The notes under the pieces were generated by a model, which saw nothing but the letters and a program-made list of their open reading frames with translations, did no database searches and was not told where the DNA came from. Positions 16,777-24,993 of a stretch of DNA of 64,000 nucleotides are shown here, piece after piece. Both the position numbers and the translations under genes were made by a program. How positions within the stretch are numbered: the stretch's first letter is position 1; each line of letters starts with the position of its first letter. The DNA comes from Flavobacterium tistrianum (GTDB lineage Bacteria; Bacteroidota; Bacteroidia; Flavobacteriales; Flavobacteriaceae). Where the stretch lies: contig NZ_QJRH01000059.1 in assembly GCF_003254545.1 (NCBI RefSeq), forward strand, positions 38,634 through 102,633, written 5' to 3'.

Positions 16777-18018
16777 CTACCATTTCCAGATTTGAGGCTC
16801 ATCTTTCCAAATTAAAAGCCTAAATTCCTCATAATGATCACCATTCCCAATTGTATGTTCATCACGATGTCCTTTTCCTATGTGTAATTTATGCAGCATA
16901 CCGGAATAAGAACCAACCCAAAGTATTTTTTCGTCGTCCGAAACTGCAATACTATTAATTGTTGATCCTAAATAGTGACGCCAAATAGTTCTTCCATTTT
17001 TATCGAAAGCTTTAATATATCCATAAGCATCCCCTAAAATATAATAATTCGAAGTAGCTACTCCACAATAAACTCTCATTTCTTCATTAATAGTGATATA
17101 ATCTTCACTCTCAGTGTAAGCTTCAATTTTAGTTTCTTTTAATTTATCTGTAGCAACTCCAATAGTAATTCCGTTATAGAAATGACAAGAATTTGTAATT
17201 AATTGTTTATCGTCTTTTGAAAAAAGGCAAAAATGAGGATAAGATGATTGTGGCCCTATCTCATTTATTCTATTTCCTTCATGATCCATTACAGAGTGAT
17301 CATAACATTGATCTCCCGCTACTATAAATTTGTTATCATTCGACAAGGTTGCATTTTCCATATCAATACTGACATCCGAATCCTCCTCTTCATCTTCATC
17401 TTCGTTGATTGGATGAATTAATTTTTCTGAACTTTCAGAGATTAAATAAATTCCCTCTGAACTTACAAAAAGTACTTTTGACGCATCATTAAAAGGAATC
17501 AATTCTGTAATTCCGACATTTGCTAAATCATTTAAAATAAACTCTCTAATTAGTTCTCCATCCCAATCTTTAAACAGAGATATTTTGTTTTCAGAAGCGA
17601 TAGCAAAAACATTTCCTTGTTTAGACTTTCCAACAGCTTTAATCTCTGAATCTAATTCCAAAACTTTATCTCCATCTAATAAGTAAGCTTGGCTTTTTTG
17701 ATAAGATGTCCCTCTAAAGAAAATTATTTTTTGATCACCAATAAAATGAAGTTGTCGTATACTTTCAGATTGCTTTTCAATAAGTTTGATAATTGGCATG
17801 TTGGAAGGAGGAAAATTTAACCTAAATTCATCAACTCTGTTTTCGAGATTTGCTTTCTTCAATAACTCAAAAACATCTTTGCCAAGATGACCTCGTTTAT
17901 CTTCAGGCTCTTCTCCTTTCCAATTTTCCCATCCGTTAGTTTCGCCAAAATCAACCATTTTATTTATCTCTTCAGCGTATTTCTTCCCTTTAGTAATCCA
18001 TTCTTCTTGAATATCCAT
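16777..18018 (-). CDS. Beta-propeller (WD40/PQQ-like) protein of unknown function
   Basis: 413 residues without signal peptide. Residues 1-90 are charged and helical; after that come repeated strands of the propeller kind with aromatic or Gly-Asp turns, such as D-A-Y-G-Y-I-K-A-F-D-K-N-G-R-T-I-W and I-L-W-V-G-S-Y-S-G-M-L. A run of Glu and Asp interrupts the propeller near residues 205-220. It ends in an aromatic tail, Q-I-W-K-W. I do not recognise a specific family; a protein-interaction or immunity-type role is possible but unproven. It is the only gene between two near-identical terminators, which suggests insertion between the formerly convergent acyltransferase and glmM genes. Confidence 0.8.
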   Translation of the reverse strand: MDIQEEWITKGKKYAEEINKMVDFGETNGWENWKGEEPEDKRGHLGKDVFELLKKANLENRVDEFRLNFPPSNMPIIKLIEKQSESIRQLHFIGDQKIIFFRGTSYQKSQAYLLDGDKVLELDSEIKAVGKSKQGNVFAIASENKISLFKDWDGELIREFILNDLANVGITELIPFNDASKVLFVSSEGIYLISESSEKLIHPINEDEDEEEDSDVSIDMENATLSNDNKFIVAGDQCYDHSVMDHEGNRINEIGPQSSYPHFCLFSKDDKQLITNSCHFYNGITIGVATDKLKETKIEAYTESEDYITINEEMRVYCGVATSNYYILGDAYGYIKAFDKNGRTIWRHYLGSTINSIAVSDDEKILWVGSYSGMLHKLHIGKGHRDEHTIGNGDHYEEFRLLIWKDEPQIWKW

Positions 18019-18078
18019 TTTATTTAAATTTAACCTTTTATAAAAACGACAAAATTATAAATAAAAACTTACAAATAT

Positions 18079-18114
18079 AAAAGCCTCTTTCGAAATTTCA
18101 AAAGAGGCTTTTTT
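18079..18114 (-). terminator. Terminator of glmM, near copy of the 16723 terminator
   Basis: AAAAGCCTCTTT (18079-18090) and AAAGAGGCTTTT (18101-18112) with the inner CGAAATTTCA. It differs from the 16723 hairpin only in the inner bases. Confidence 0.8.
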
Positions 18115-18132
18115 ATTTGGAAACTGAAAATA

Positions 18133-19521
18133 TTAAATTCCAGCAATTACTTTAATTTCATCAATAATTCGAAGTGCTAATTGATCTGCTGCTTCTTGAG
18201 AAGGCGCTTCAGTATAAATACGAATAATTGGTTCTGTGTTTGATTTTCTTAAATGAACCCATTCTGTAGCAAAATCAATTTTTACACCGTCAATTGTAGA
18301 AATATCTTCGTTTTTATATTTCTCTGTCATTTGAGTTAAAATTGCATCAACATCAATTTGCGGTGTTAATTCAATTTTATTTTTACTCATGTAATATTCT
18401 GGATAAGAAGCTCTCAAAGCAGAAACTGGCATTTTTTTGTTTGCTAAATGCGTTAAAAACAAAGCAACTCCTACTAGACTGTCTCTTCCGTAGTGCAATT
18501 CAGGATAGATAATTCCACCGTTTCCTTCACCACCGATTACAGCATTGTTTTTCTTCATCAATTCTACTACGTTTACCTCTCCTACTGCACTCGCTTCGTA
18601 GCTTCCGCCGTGCGCTTTAGTCACATCTCTTAAAGCGCGAGAAGATGACATATTAGAAACTGTATTTCCTGGAGTTTTACTCAAAACATAATCAGCGACA
18701 GCAACCAAAGTATATTCTTCTCCAAACATTTCACCGTCTTCACTAATAAAAGCCAAACGATCAACATCTGGATCTACTACAATTCCAAAATCAGCTTTTT
18801 CTTTAACAACAAGCTCAGAAATATCAGTTAAATGCTCTTTTAAAGGTTCTGGGTTATGAGGGAAATGCCCGTTTGGCTCGCAGTATAATTCTACCACTTC
18901 CACTCCCATTAATTTTAGAAGTTTCGGAATAATAATTCCTCCAGAAGAATTTACACCGTCAACAACCACTTTAAATTTAGCTTCTTTAACCGCTTCGATA
19001 TCCACCAATGGTAAGTTTAAAACTTCATCGATATGAATATCCATGTAAGCATCGTTAGAAATAACTTCACCTAAACTATCCACATCAGAAAAATCGAAAG
19101 CTTCTGCTTCTGCAATTTCAAGAATTTTTGCTCCGTCTGCACCGCTTAAAAATTCACCTTTTGCATTTAATAATTTTAAAGCATTCCATTGTTTTGGATT
19201 ATGAGATGCTGTTAAAATAATTCCTCCGTCAGCTTTTTCCAACGGAACAGCCACTTCAACAGTTGGCGTTGTAGAAAGTCCAAGATCAATAACATCGATT
19301 CCTAAACCAATTAAAGTATTCACAACTAAATTATGAATCATTGGTCCAGAAATTCTTGCATCACGGCCAATTACAACTGTCAATTTATCTTTAGCAATAT
19401 TGTTTTTTAAGAAAGTTCCGTAAGCCGATGCAAATTTTACCGCATCAACAGGAGTTAAATTGTCTCCTACTTTTCCTCCGATCGTTCCGCGGATTCCAGA
19501 AATAGATTTTATTAGAGTCAT
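18133..19521 (-). CDS. glmM: Phosphoglucosamine mutase
   Basis: 462 residues, matching the alpha-D-phosphohexomutase family. The phosphoserine loop reads T-A-S-H-N-P with Ser106, the metal loop D-P-D-V-D-R, the sugar-binding loop G-E-G-N-G-G, and the phosphate-binding R-K-S-N-T-E-P near the C terminus. Converts glucosamine-6-phosphate to glucosamine-1-phosphate for UDP-GlcNAc, peptidoglycan and lipid A. The family also includes phosphomannomutases, and flavobacterial members are usually labelled GlmM, so the exact substrate is assigned by family. Followed by its own terminator. Confidence 0.85.
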   Translation of the reverse strand: MTLIKSISGIRGTIGGKVGDNLTPVDAVKFASAYGTFLKNNIAKDKLTVVIGRDARISGPMIHNLVVNTLIGLGIDVIDLGLSTTPTVEVAVPLEKADGGIILTASHNPKQWNALKLLNAKGEFLSGADGAKILEIAEAEAFDFSDVDSLGEVISNDAYMDIHIDEVLNLPLVDIEAVKEAKFKVVVDGVNSSGGIIIPKLLKLMGVEVVELYCEPNGHFPHNPEPLKEHLTDISELVVKEKADFGIVVDPDVDRLAFISEDGEMFGEEYTLVAVADYVLSKTPGNTVSNMSSSRALRDVTKAHGGSYEASAVGEVNVVELMKKNNAVIGGEGNGGIIYPELHYGRDSLVGVALFLTHLANKKMPVSALRASYPEYYMSKNKIELTPQIDVDAILTQMTEKYKNEDISTIDGVKIDFATEWVHLRKSNTEPIIRIYTEAPSQEAADQLALRIIDEIKVIAGI

Positions 19522-19726
19522 TTTTGTGAGTTAGGGTTATTTTTTTACAAATATAAAAAAGTTACCGAGTTACTAAGATGCTAAGTTTCTAAGATTTTAA
19601 ATTTAACCTATAAGAAAGTACTTGCATCTCGCTTTTTTATAACAAAATGATTTAAAAAAGTTTTTATACATTTACTAAAATAACTCAGAATCTTAGCCAT
19701 TTTGATTCTTGGAAACTTATAAAAAA

Positions 19727-20311
19727 ATGAATTTCTTAGCCCATATATATCTTTCTGGAGACAATGATTTAATTAAAATCGGGAACTTTATGGCGGATGG
19801 AATTCGCGGTAAACAGTTTGAGCATTTTCCTGAAGATGTACAAAAAGGAATTTTACTGCATCGATTCATAGATACTTATACCGATTCTCACGATATTTTT
19901 AGAAAAAGCACCAAACGCCTTCATGAACGATATCATCATTATGCAGGAGTTATTGTAGACATTGTTTACGATCATTTCTTAGCCAAAAACTGGACACAAT
20001 ATTCTGATGAAGAATTAGAGCTTTTTGTTAAGCGTTTTTATCATTCTTTACATGATAATTATGATATTTTAACCGAAAAAACACAAGGTTTAATGCCTTA
20101 TATGATTGAAAGAAACTGGCTTTTGAGTTATCGTACTACCGAAGGAATCCAAAATATATTAACCCAAATGGATAGAAGGTCTAAAAATGTTTCTCAAATG
20201 CAGTTTGCTGTCGAAGAGCTTACTGAATTTTATAAGGAATTTGAAGAAGAATTTACACTATTTTTTGAGGAAATGAGAGAACAAGCCAAAGAAAAACTGC
20301 TTTCTCTTTAA
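19727..20311 (+). CDS. ACP phosphodiesterase (DUF479/AcpH-like)
   Basis: 194 residues from the ATG at 19727; a TTG 18 bases upstream is the longest-frame start but M-N-F-L-A-H-I-Y-L-S is the normal family N terminus. The family motifs N-F-M-A-D-G-I-R-G and G-I-L-L-H-R-F-I-D-T-Y-T-D (HD-like) are present, with D-I-V-Y-D-H-F-L-A-K-N-W later. It probably hydrolyses 4'-phosphopantetheine from acyl carrier protein. It lies 21 bases before the gamma-glutamyltransferase gene, so the two may be co-transcribed. Confidence 0.88.
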   Translation: MNFLAHIYLSGDNDLIKIGNFMADGIRGKQFEHFPEDVQKGILLHRFIDTYTDSHDIFRKSTKRLHERYHHYAGVIVDIVYDHFLAKNWTQYSDEELELFVKRFYHSLHDNYDILTEKTQGLMPYMIERNWLLSYRTTEGIQNILTQMDRRSKNVSQMQFAVEELTEFYKEFEEEFTLFFEEMREQAKEKLLSL

Positions 20312-20332
20312 GCCAATTTAATTTTATTGAAT

Positions 20333-22021
20333 ATGAAAAAAATTACCCTTTTAATAGCACTTTTATATATAAACAGCAGCAATGCACAACAGACAGCTCC
20401 AAATCCGACTGGATTGGTAGTTACAAAAGCAATGGTGGTTTCTGCCCGTGAAGAAGCCTCAAGAATTGGTTCTGATATTATGAAAAATGGCGGAAACGCT
20501 TTTGATGCCATGGTCGGAACTGAATTAGCTCTTGCAGTTGCTTTTCCGTTTGCTGGAAACATCGGCGGCGGCGGATTTATGGTATATAGAAAAGCAAATG
20601 GCGAAGTCGGTTCTTTGGATTATCGCGAAAAAGCGCCGCTGGCAGCTACAAAAGATATGTTTTTGGATAGTGAAGGAAATGTCATAAAAGGAAAAAGTAC
20701 TCAAACAGCACTTGCCATTGGCGTACCTGGAACAATTGCTGGCGTTTTTGCTGTTCATAAAAAATATGGTACAATGCCTATTTCTAAAATCCTTGAACCG
20801 GTAATTGCTTTAGCAGAAAGAGGGGTTGTAGTGACCAAAAAACAAGAAAAAAGCTTAAAAGATTATCATGAAAGTATTGTAAAAATAAACGGAGAGAATT
20901 CTCCGGCATCAAAAGCTTACCAAGAAAACGACACTATAAAATATCCAGCGCTTGCAAAAACTTTAAGAAGAATCCAGAAAAAAGGAAGAAACGAATTTTA
21001 TAAAGGTGAAACTGCAAAAATTTTAGTCAATTATCTAAAGGAAAAAGGCGGCATTATCACAATGCAAGATTTAGCTAAATATGAAGCTAAATGGAGAAAA
21101 CCTTTGCAGTTTACTTATAAAGATTTAAAAATTACTTCGATGGCTCCGCCAAGCAGCGGTGGAATCTGTCTTGCTCAAATCTTAAAAATGCTAGAACCTT
21201 ATGATTTAGCCAAAATGGGGCATAATTCATCAGATGCTATTCAAGTAATTGTGGAAGCAGAAAGAAGAGCTTATGCAGATAGAAGCTATTTTTTAGGCGA
21301 TCCAGATTTTGTCAAAATTCCGATGAAAGAATTATTAGATGAAAATTACCTTCGTGAAAGAATGGCTAGTTTTAATCCGGAAAAAGCAACTTTGTCTAGC
21401 GAAATAAAAGAAGGGAGAGTTAATTATGCTGAAAGCACAGAAACCACTCATTACTCAATTATAGACCAATTCGGAAATGCTATTGCTGCTACAACAACCT
21501 TAAATGATGGTTACGGTTCTAAATATTATTGTGACGAATTGGGTTTCTTTTTAAATAATGAAATGGATGATTTTAGCGCTAAACCTGGTTCTCCGAATAT
21601 GTTTGGTTTGGTTGGAAATGAAGCCAACAGCATTGCTCCACAAAAAAGAATGCTAAGTTCTATGACGCCAACAATTGTAGAAAAAGATGGAAAACTTTTT
21701 ATGGTGGTTGGAACTCCGGGAGGTTCAACAATTATTACTTCTGTTTTACAGACTATTTTAAATGTTTACGAATACAATCTAAGCATGCAGGAAGCCGTTA
21801 ATGCTCCGCGCTTTCATCATCAGTGGCTTCCAGATTTAATTACTTTTGAGCCCAATACTTTTGAAACTAAAACTATTGACAACCTTAAAGCAAAAAGTTA
21901 TATCATCAACGAAAAGCCAACTCCAATTATCGGAAAAGTAGATGCTATTTTGGTTTTGCCTGACAACAAATTAGAAGGAGGAGCTGATTTTAGAGGCGAT
22001 GATAAAGCCATTGGTTTTTAA
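20333..22021 (+). CDS. ggt: Gamma-glutamyltransferase
   Basis: 562 residues from the ATG at 20333, which starts a signal peptide ending at S-N-A-Q; a TTG two codons upstream is less likely. Autocatalytic cleavage is expected before Thr371 in E-T-T-H-Y-S, where the small subunit would begin. The oxyanion and gamma-glutamyl pocket G-T-P-G-G-S-T and P-P-S-S-G-G are present. It hydrolyses or transfers the gamma-glutamyl group of glutathione in the periplasm. Length and motifs are normal for the family. Confidence 0.93.
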   Translation: MKKITLLIALLYINSSNAQQTAPNPTGLVVTKAMVVSAREEASRIGSDIMKNGGNAFDAMVGTELALAVAFPFAGNIGGGGFMVYRKANGEVGSLDYREKAPLAATKDMFLDSEGNVIKGKSTQTALAIGVPGTIAGVFAVHKKYGTMPISKILEPVIALAERGVVVTKKQEKSLKDYHESIVKINGENSPASKAYQENDTIKYPALAKTLRRIQKKGRNEFYKGETAKILVNYLKEKGGIITMQDLAKYEAKWRKPLQFTYKDLKITSMAPPSSGGICLAQILKMLEPYDLAKMGHNSSDAIQVIVEAERRAYADRSYFLGDPDFVKIPMKELLDENYLRERMASFNPEKATLSSEIKEGRVNYAESTETTHYSIIDQFGNAIAATTTLNDGYGSKYYCDELGFFLNNEMDDFSAKPGSPNMFGLVGNEANSIAPQKRMLSSMTPTIVEKDGKLFMVVGTPGGSTIITSVLQTILNVYEYNLSMQEAVNAPRFHHQWLPDLITFEPNTFETKTIDNLKAKSYIINEKPTPIIGKVDAILVLPDNKLEGGADFRGDDKAIGF

Positions 22022-22093
22022 TAGTCTTAAGTTTTTATTTTTTTAATCTAACATTATGAACTAATTTTGTAAGAACGATAATTTTAAAACAGA

Positions 22094-23878
22094 ATGCTAA
22101 AAAAATATTTCAGAAGACTCGAAAGCATCATTGCTTTGGCACAATCCTTAATGACTCCAAAGCAGTTTCTTTTTTTGTCAAGCGTTCTTATCGGAATATC
22201 TTGTTCTCTTGCAGTTATCGTACTTAAAACTTTCGCTCATAGCGTATTCTCTTTTGCCACATACATTAATGGAATCTTAAAATTGAGTTTCATTAATAGT
22301 ATCCTGCCTATTATTGGTATCACATTAACCGTTTTTGTAGTAAATAAAGTTCTTAATGGGAGTATTCAAAAAGGGACTTCGCAAATCTTATATGCAGTTG
22401 CCAAAAAAGCTAGTATTATTCCGAGAAAGCAGATGTATGCTCAAATTGTGACAAGCTCTTTAACGGTTGGTTTGGGAGGTTCAGCTGGTTTAGAAAGTCC
22501 AATTGTAATTACTGGAGCGGCATTTGGTTCAAATTATGCCCAGAATTATAAGATGCAGTATAAGGACCGAACTTTATTAATTGGATGTGGAGTTGCAGCT
22601 GGAATCGCGGCAGCATTTAACGCACCAATTGCAGGGGTTCTTTTTGCTATTGAAGTTTTATTGGTAGATGTCAGCATTTCTGCTTTTACGCCAATTATGA
22701 TTTCTGCCGCGACAGGTGCTTTGGTTTCTGCAATTGTTTTGGACGAAAGCATTCTTTTAAGTTTCAAAAAACAAGAATCTTTTGACTACCACAATATTCC
22801 GTTCTATGTAATTTTGGGAGTTTTAACGGGGCTGGTTGCCATCTATTATTCAAGAAATTTCCAGAGAGTAGAGCATTATTTTGCCAAACAGCAAATTAAC
22901 CCTTATAGAAAAGCTTTAATCGGTTCATCTTTACTCGCACTGTTAATTTTTATATTTCCAACGCTGTTTGGTGAAGGATACGAAAGCATTAAAACCTTAT
23001 CTGATACAGACCCTGGACAATTATTAGACAATACTTTATTTGCCGATTTTAGAAACAACCAGTGGGTTTTGCTTTTATTTATTGGAGCTACCATGATGAT
23101 GAAAGTATTTGCTTCAGGATTAACTCTAGGAAGTGGTGGAAATGGAGGAAACTTTGCTCCTTCTCTATTCTTAGGATCTTATTTGGGATATTTTTTCTCT
23201 AAACTAGTTACGATGATAGGTTTATCAAAACTTCCTATCAGTAATTTTACTATGGTTGGAATGGCTGGAATTCTGAGCGGTTTATTTCACGCACCTTTAA
23301 CTGCAATATTCTTAATCGCAGAAATCACAGGAGGCTACGGCTTAATGATTCCGCTGATGATTGTTTCATCAATCAGTTTTGCTATTTCTAAACGTTTTGA
23401 AAAGTATTCGCTTGACGTAAAAGGATTAGCCAAAAAAGGACATGCGTTTACAAGCAATAAAGATTCAAACATTTTATCAACTTTAGATATCGATTCGATC
23501 ATTCAATGCGATTACTTAACGGTTCATCCAGAGGAAAATCTAAGCAAATTGGTAGATCTTATTTCGCATTCTAACCAAGTTGTCTTTGCGGTTGTCAATA
23601 ATGACAAAGATTTGGTTGGTGTTGTTCATTTTAATGATATTAGAGAAATTATTTTTAATGCGTACCGAGTGAAATACACTTTAATAAAAGATGTAATGAA
23701 AGCGCCTTCCGCAACAATTTCCACACTCGACAGCATGGAAATTGTAATGAGAAAATTTGAAACTACAAAATCTGCTTTTCTTCCAGTTCTAAGAGACGGA
23801 AAATACCACGGATTCATTTCCAAATCGATAGCGCTTGAAGCTTACAGAACAAAACTTCGTTCTATGACAATTGAATAA
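22094..23878 (+). CDS. ClC-family chloride channel/antiporter with CBS pair
   Basis: 594 residues. The N-terminal 430 residues carry the ClC core of about ten or more hydrophobic helices; the selectivity motifs are G-S-A-G-L-E-S-P, with the gating Glu retained, and G-G-N-F-A-P-S. Two CBS domains make up the C-terminal 150 residues. The Glu in the gate suggests a proton-coupled antiporter rather than a pure channel, though the inner proton Glu cannot be confirmed by eye. It is not closely linked to the flanking genes. Confidence 0.9.
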   Translation: MLKKYFRRLESIIALAQSLMTPKQFLFLSSVLIGISCSLAVIVLKTFAHSVFSFATYINGILKLSFINSILPIIGITLTVFVVNKVLNGSIQKGTSQILYAVAKKASIIPRKQMYAQIVTSSLTVGLGGSAGLESPIVITGAAFGSNYAQNYKMQYKDRTLLIGCGVAAGIAAAFNAPIAGVLFAIEVLLVDVSISAFTPIMISAATGALVSAIVLDESILLSFKKQESFDYHNIPFYVILGVLTGLVAIYYSRNFQRVEHYFAKQQINPYRKALIGSSLLALLIFIFPTLFGEGYESIKTLSDTDPGQLLDNTLFADFRNNQWVLLLFIGATMMMKVFASGLTLGSGGNGGNFAPSLFLGSYLGYFFSKLVTMIGLSKLPISNFTMVGMAGILSGLFHAPLTAIFLIAEITGGYGLMIPLMIVSSISFAISKRFEKYSLDVKGLAKKGHAFTSNKDSNILSTLDIDSIIQCDYLTVHPEENLSKLVDLISHSNQVVFAVVNNDKDLVGVVHFNDIREIIFNAYRVKYTLIKDVMKAPSATISTLDSMEIVMRKFETTKSAFLPVLRDGKYHGFISKSIALEAYRTKLRSMTIE

Positions 23879-23941
23879 GCTTAATATCGGATACGTTAAA
23901 AATTTTTATTATCCGATATTAAGAAGTACCTTTCTAGGATT

Positions 23942-24892
23942 ATGTTTAATATTGACCTAACATATCGCGAAGAATTTCAATCAACATTTGATAGATTGTA
24001 CCAAAAAAGGCAGGAACTGCAAAACAGCAGACCATTGCCCAATATTGCTTTGAATAAAATACGAGAAAGCCTATCCCTAGAATGACTTACAACTCAAATA
24101 GTATTGAAGGAAATACGCTTAGTTTGAGAGAAACTCAAATGGTTATTCAAGAAGGAATTACCATTAAAGAAATCGTTGCGTGAACATTTTGAAACCCATA
24201 ACCACTATAAAGCTATTGATTATCTTTACTCAATTGTTGATGAAGAATATAAGCTAAGAAGCATCGATATTCTTTCTATTCATGGTTTGGTAATGCGCTC
24301 TATCGAAGAAGATTTTGCAGGAAGAATTCGCAATGGAGGTGTTCGAATTTCTGGAGCTAGTTTTATGCCTCCAAATGCCAATAAGGTTTCAGATTATTTA
24401 GACGAGTTAATAGAGTTTATCAATACAAATCCTTTAGGTTTAAACGATATAGAATTGGCAACAATCTATCATCATAAACTGGTCTGGATTCATCCTTTTT
24501 TTGATGGAAATGGCCGTACGGTTCGTTTAAGCATGAATTTACTATTGATGCGATGTGGTTTTCCGCCAGCGATTATTTTAAAAAATGATAGAAAGAAATA
24601 TTACGAAGCGCTCAATCAAGCCAATAATGGGAATTATCAAAAATTGACACTTTTGATGTGTCAGGCACTCGAAAGAACGCTTAATATTTATTTAGGCGCA
24701 ATGCCAGAAAGCCCTTATGACTATCAATCTATTCAAAACATTGTTAGTGAGCCTGACACGCCCTACGGACAAGAATATGTAAGTTTATTGACCAGAACAG
24801 GCAAAATTGATGCTTACAAAGAAGGCCGAAATTGGTACACCACAAAAGAAGCTATAGAAAACTATATGGCAACCCGAAAAAGAAAACGCTGA
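23942..24892 (+). pseudogene. Fic family protein, broken by two frameshifts
   Basis: Three segments in different frames join into one Fic protein. The first, from ATG 23942, stops at TGA 24083; the second, from 24085, reads T-Y-N-S-N-S-I-E-G-N-T-L and stops at 24181; the third, from about 24176, reads L-R-E-H-F-E-T-H. Shifts of -1 at about 24083 and -2 at about 24168 cancel to -3 so that the first and third segments share a frame. The core motif H-P-F-F-D-G-N-G-R is intact in the third part, and a C-terminal helix-turn-helix-like tail follows. The inhibitory-motif region S-I-E-G-N-T is also present. The gaps are consistent with lost bases in short G and A runs, so a sequencing error is possible. 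Confidence 0.8.
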
Positions 24893-24911
24893 TTTACAAT
24901 CAGCGTTTTTT
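24883..24911 (+). terminator. Intrinsic terminator of the Fic gene
   Basis: AAAACGCTGATT (24883-24894), loop TAC, AATCAGCGTTTT (24898-24909), then two more T. The stem overlaps the last codons of the Fic frame. Confidence 0.8.
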
Positions 24912-24969
24912 GTTACTAATTGTAACATAAAGTTTTGCTATCGAGCACTAAAAGAATAAATCAAAGTGG

Positions 24970-24977
24970 TAACTTTG
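24970..24977 (+). promoter_or_regulatory. -7 promoter element of uvrA (TAACTTTG)
   Basis: TAACTTTG matches TAnnTTTG, 17 bases before the ATG at 24994. This favours that ATG over the TTG at 24982. A clear -33 TTG is not visible at normal spacing. Confidence 0.5.
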
Positions 24978-24993
24978 CGTTTTGCTCAAAATT

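Noticed and set aside
24982..24993. TTG start of uvrA four codons before the ATG
   Set aside because: It lies only four bases after the apparent -7 box, before the expected transcription start.
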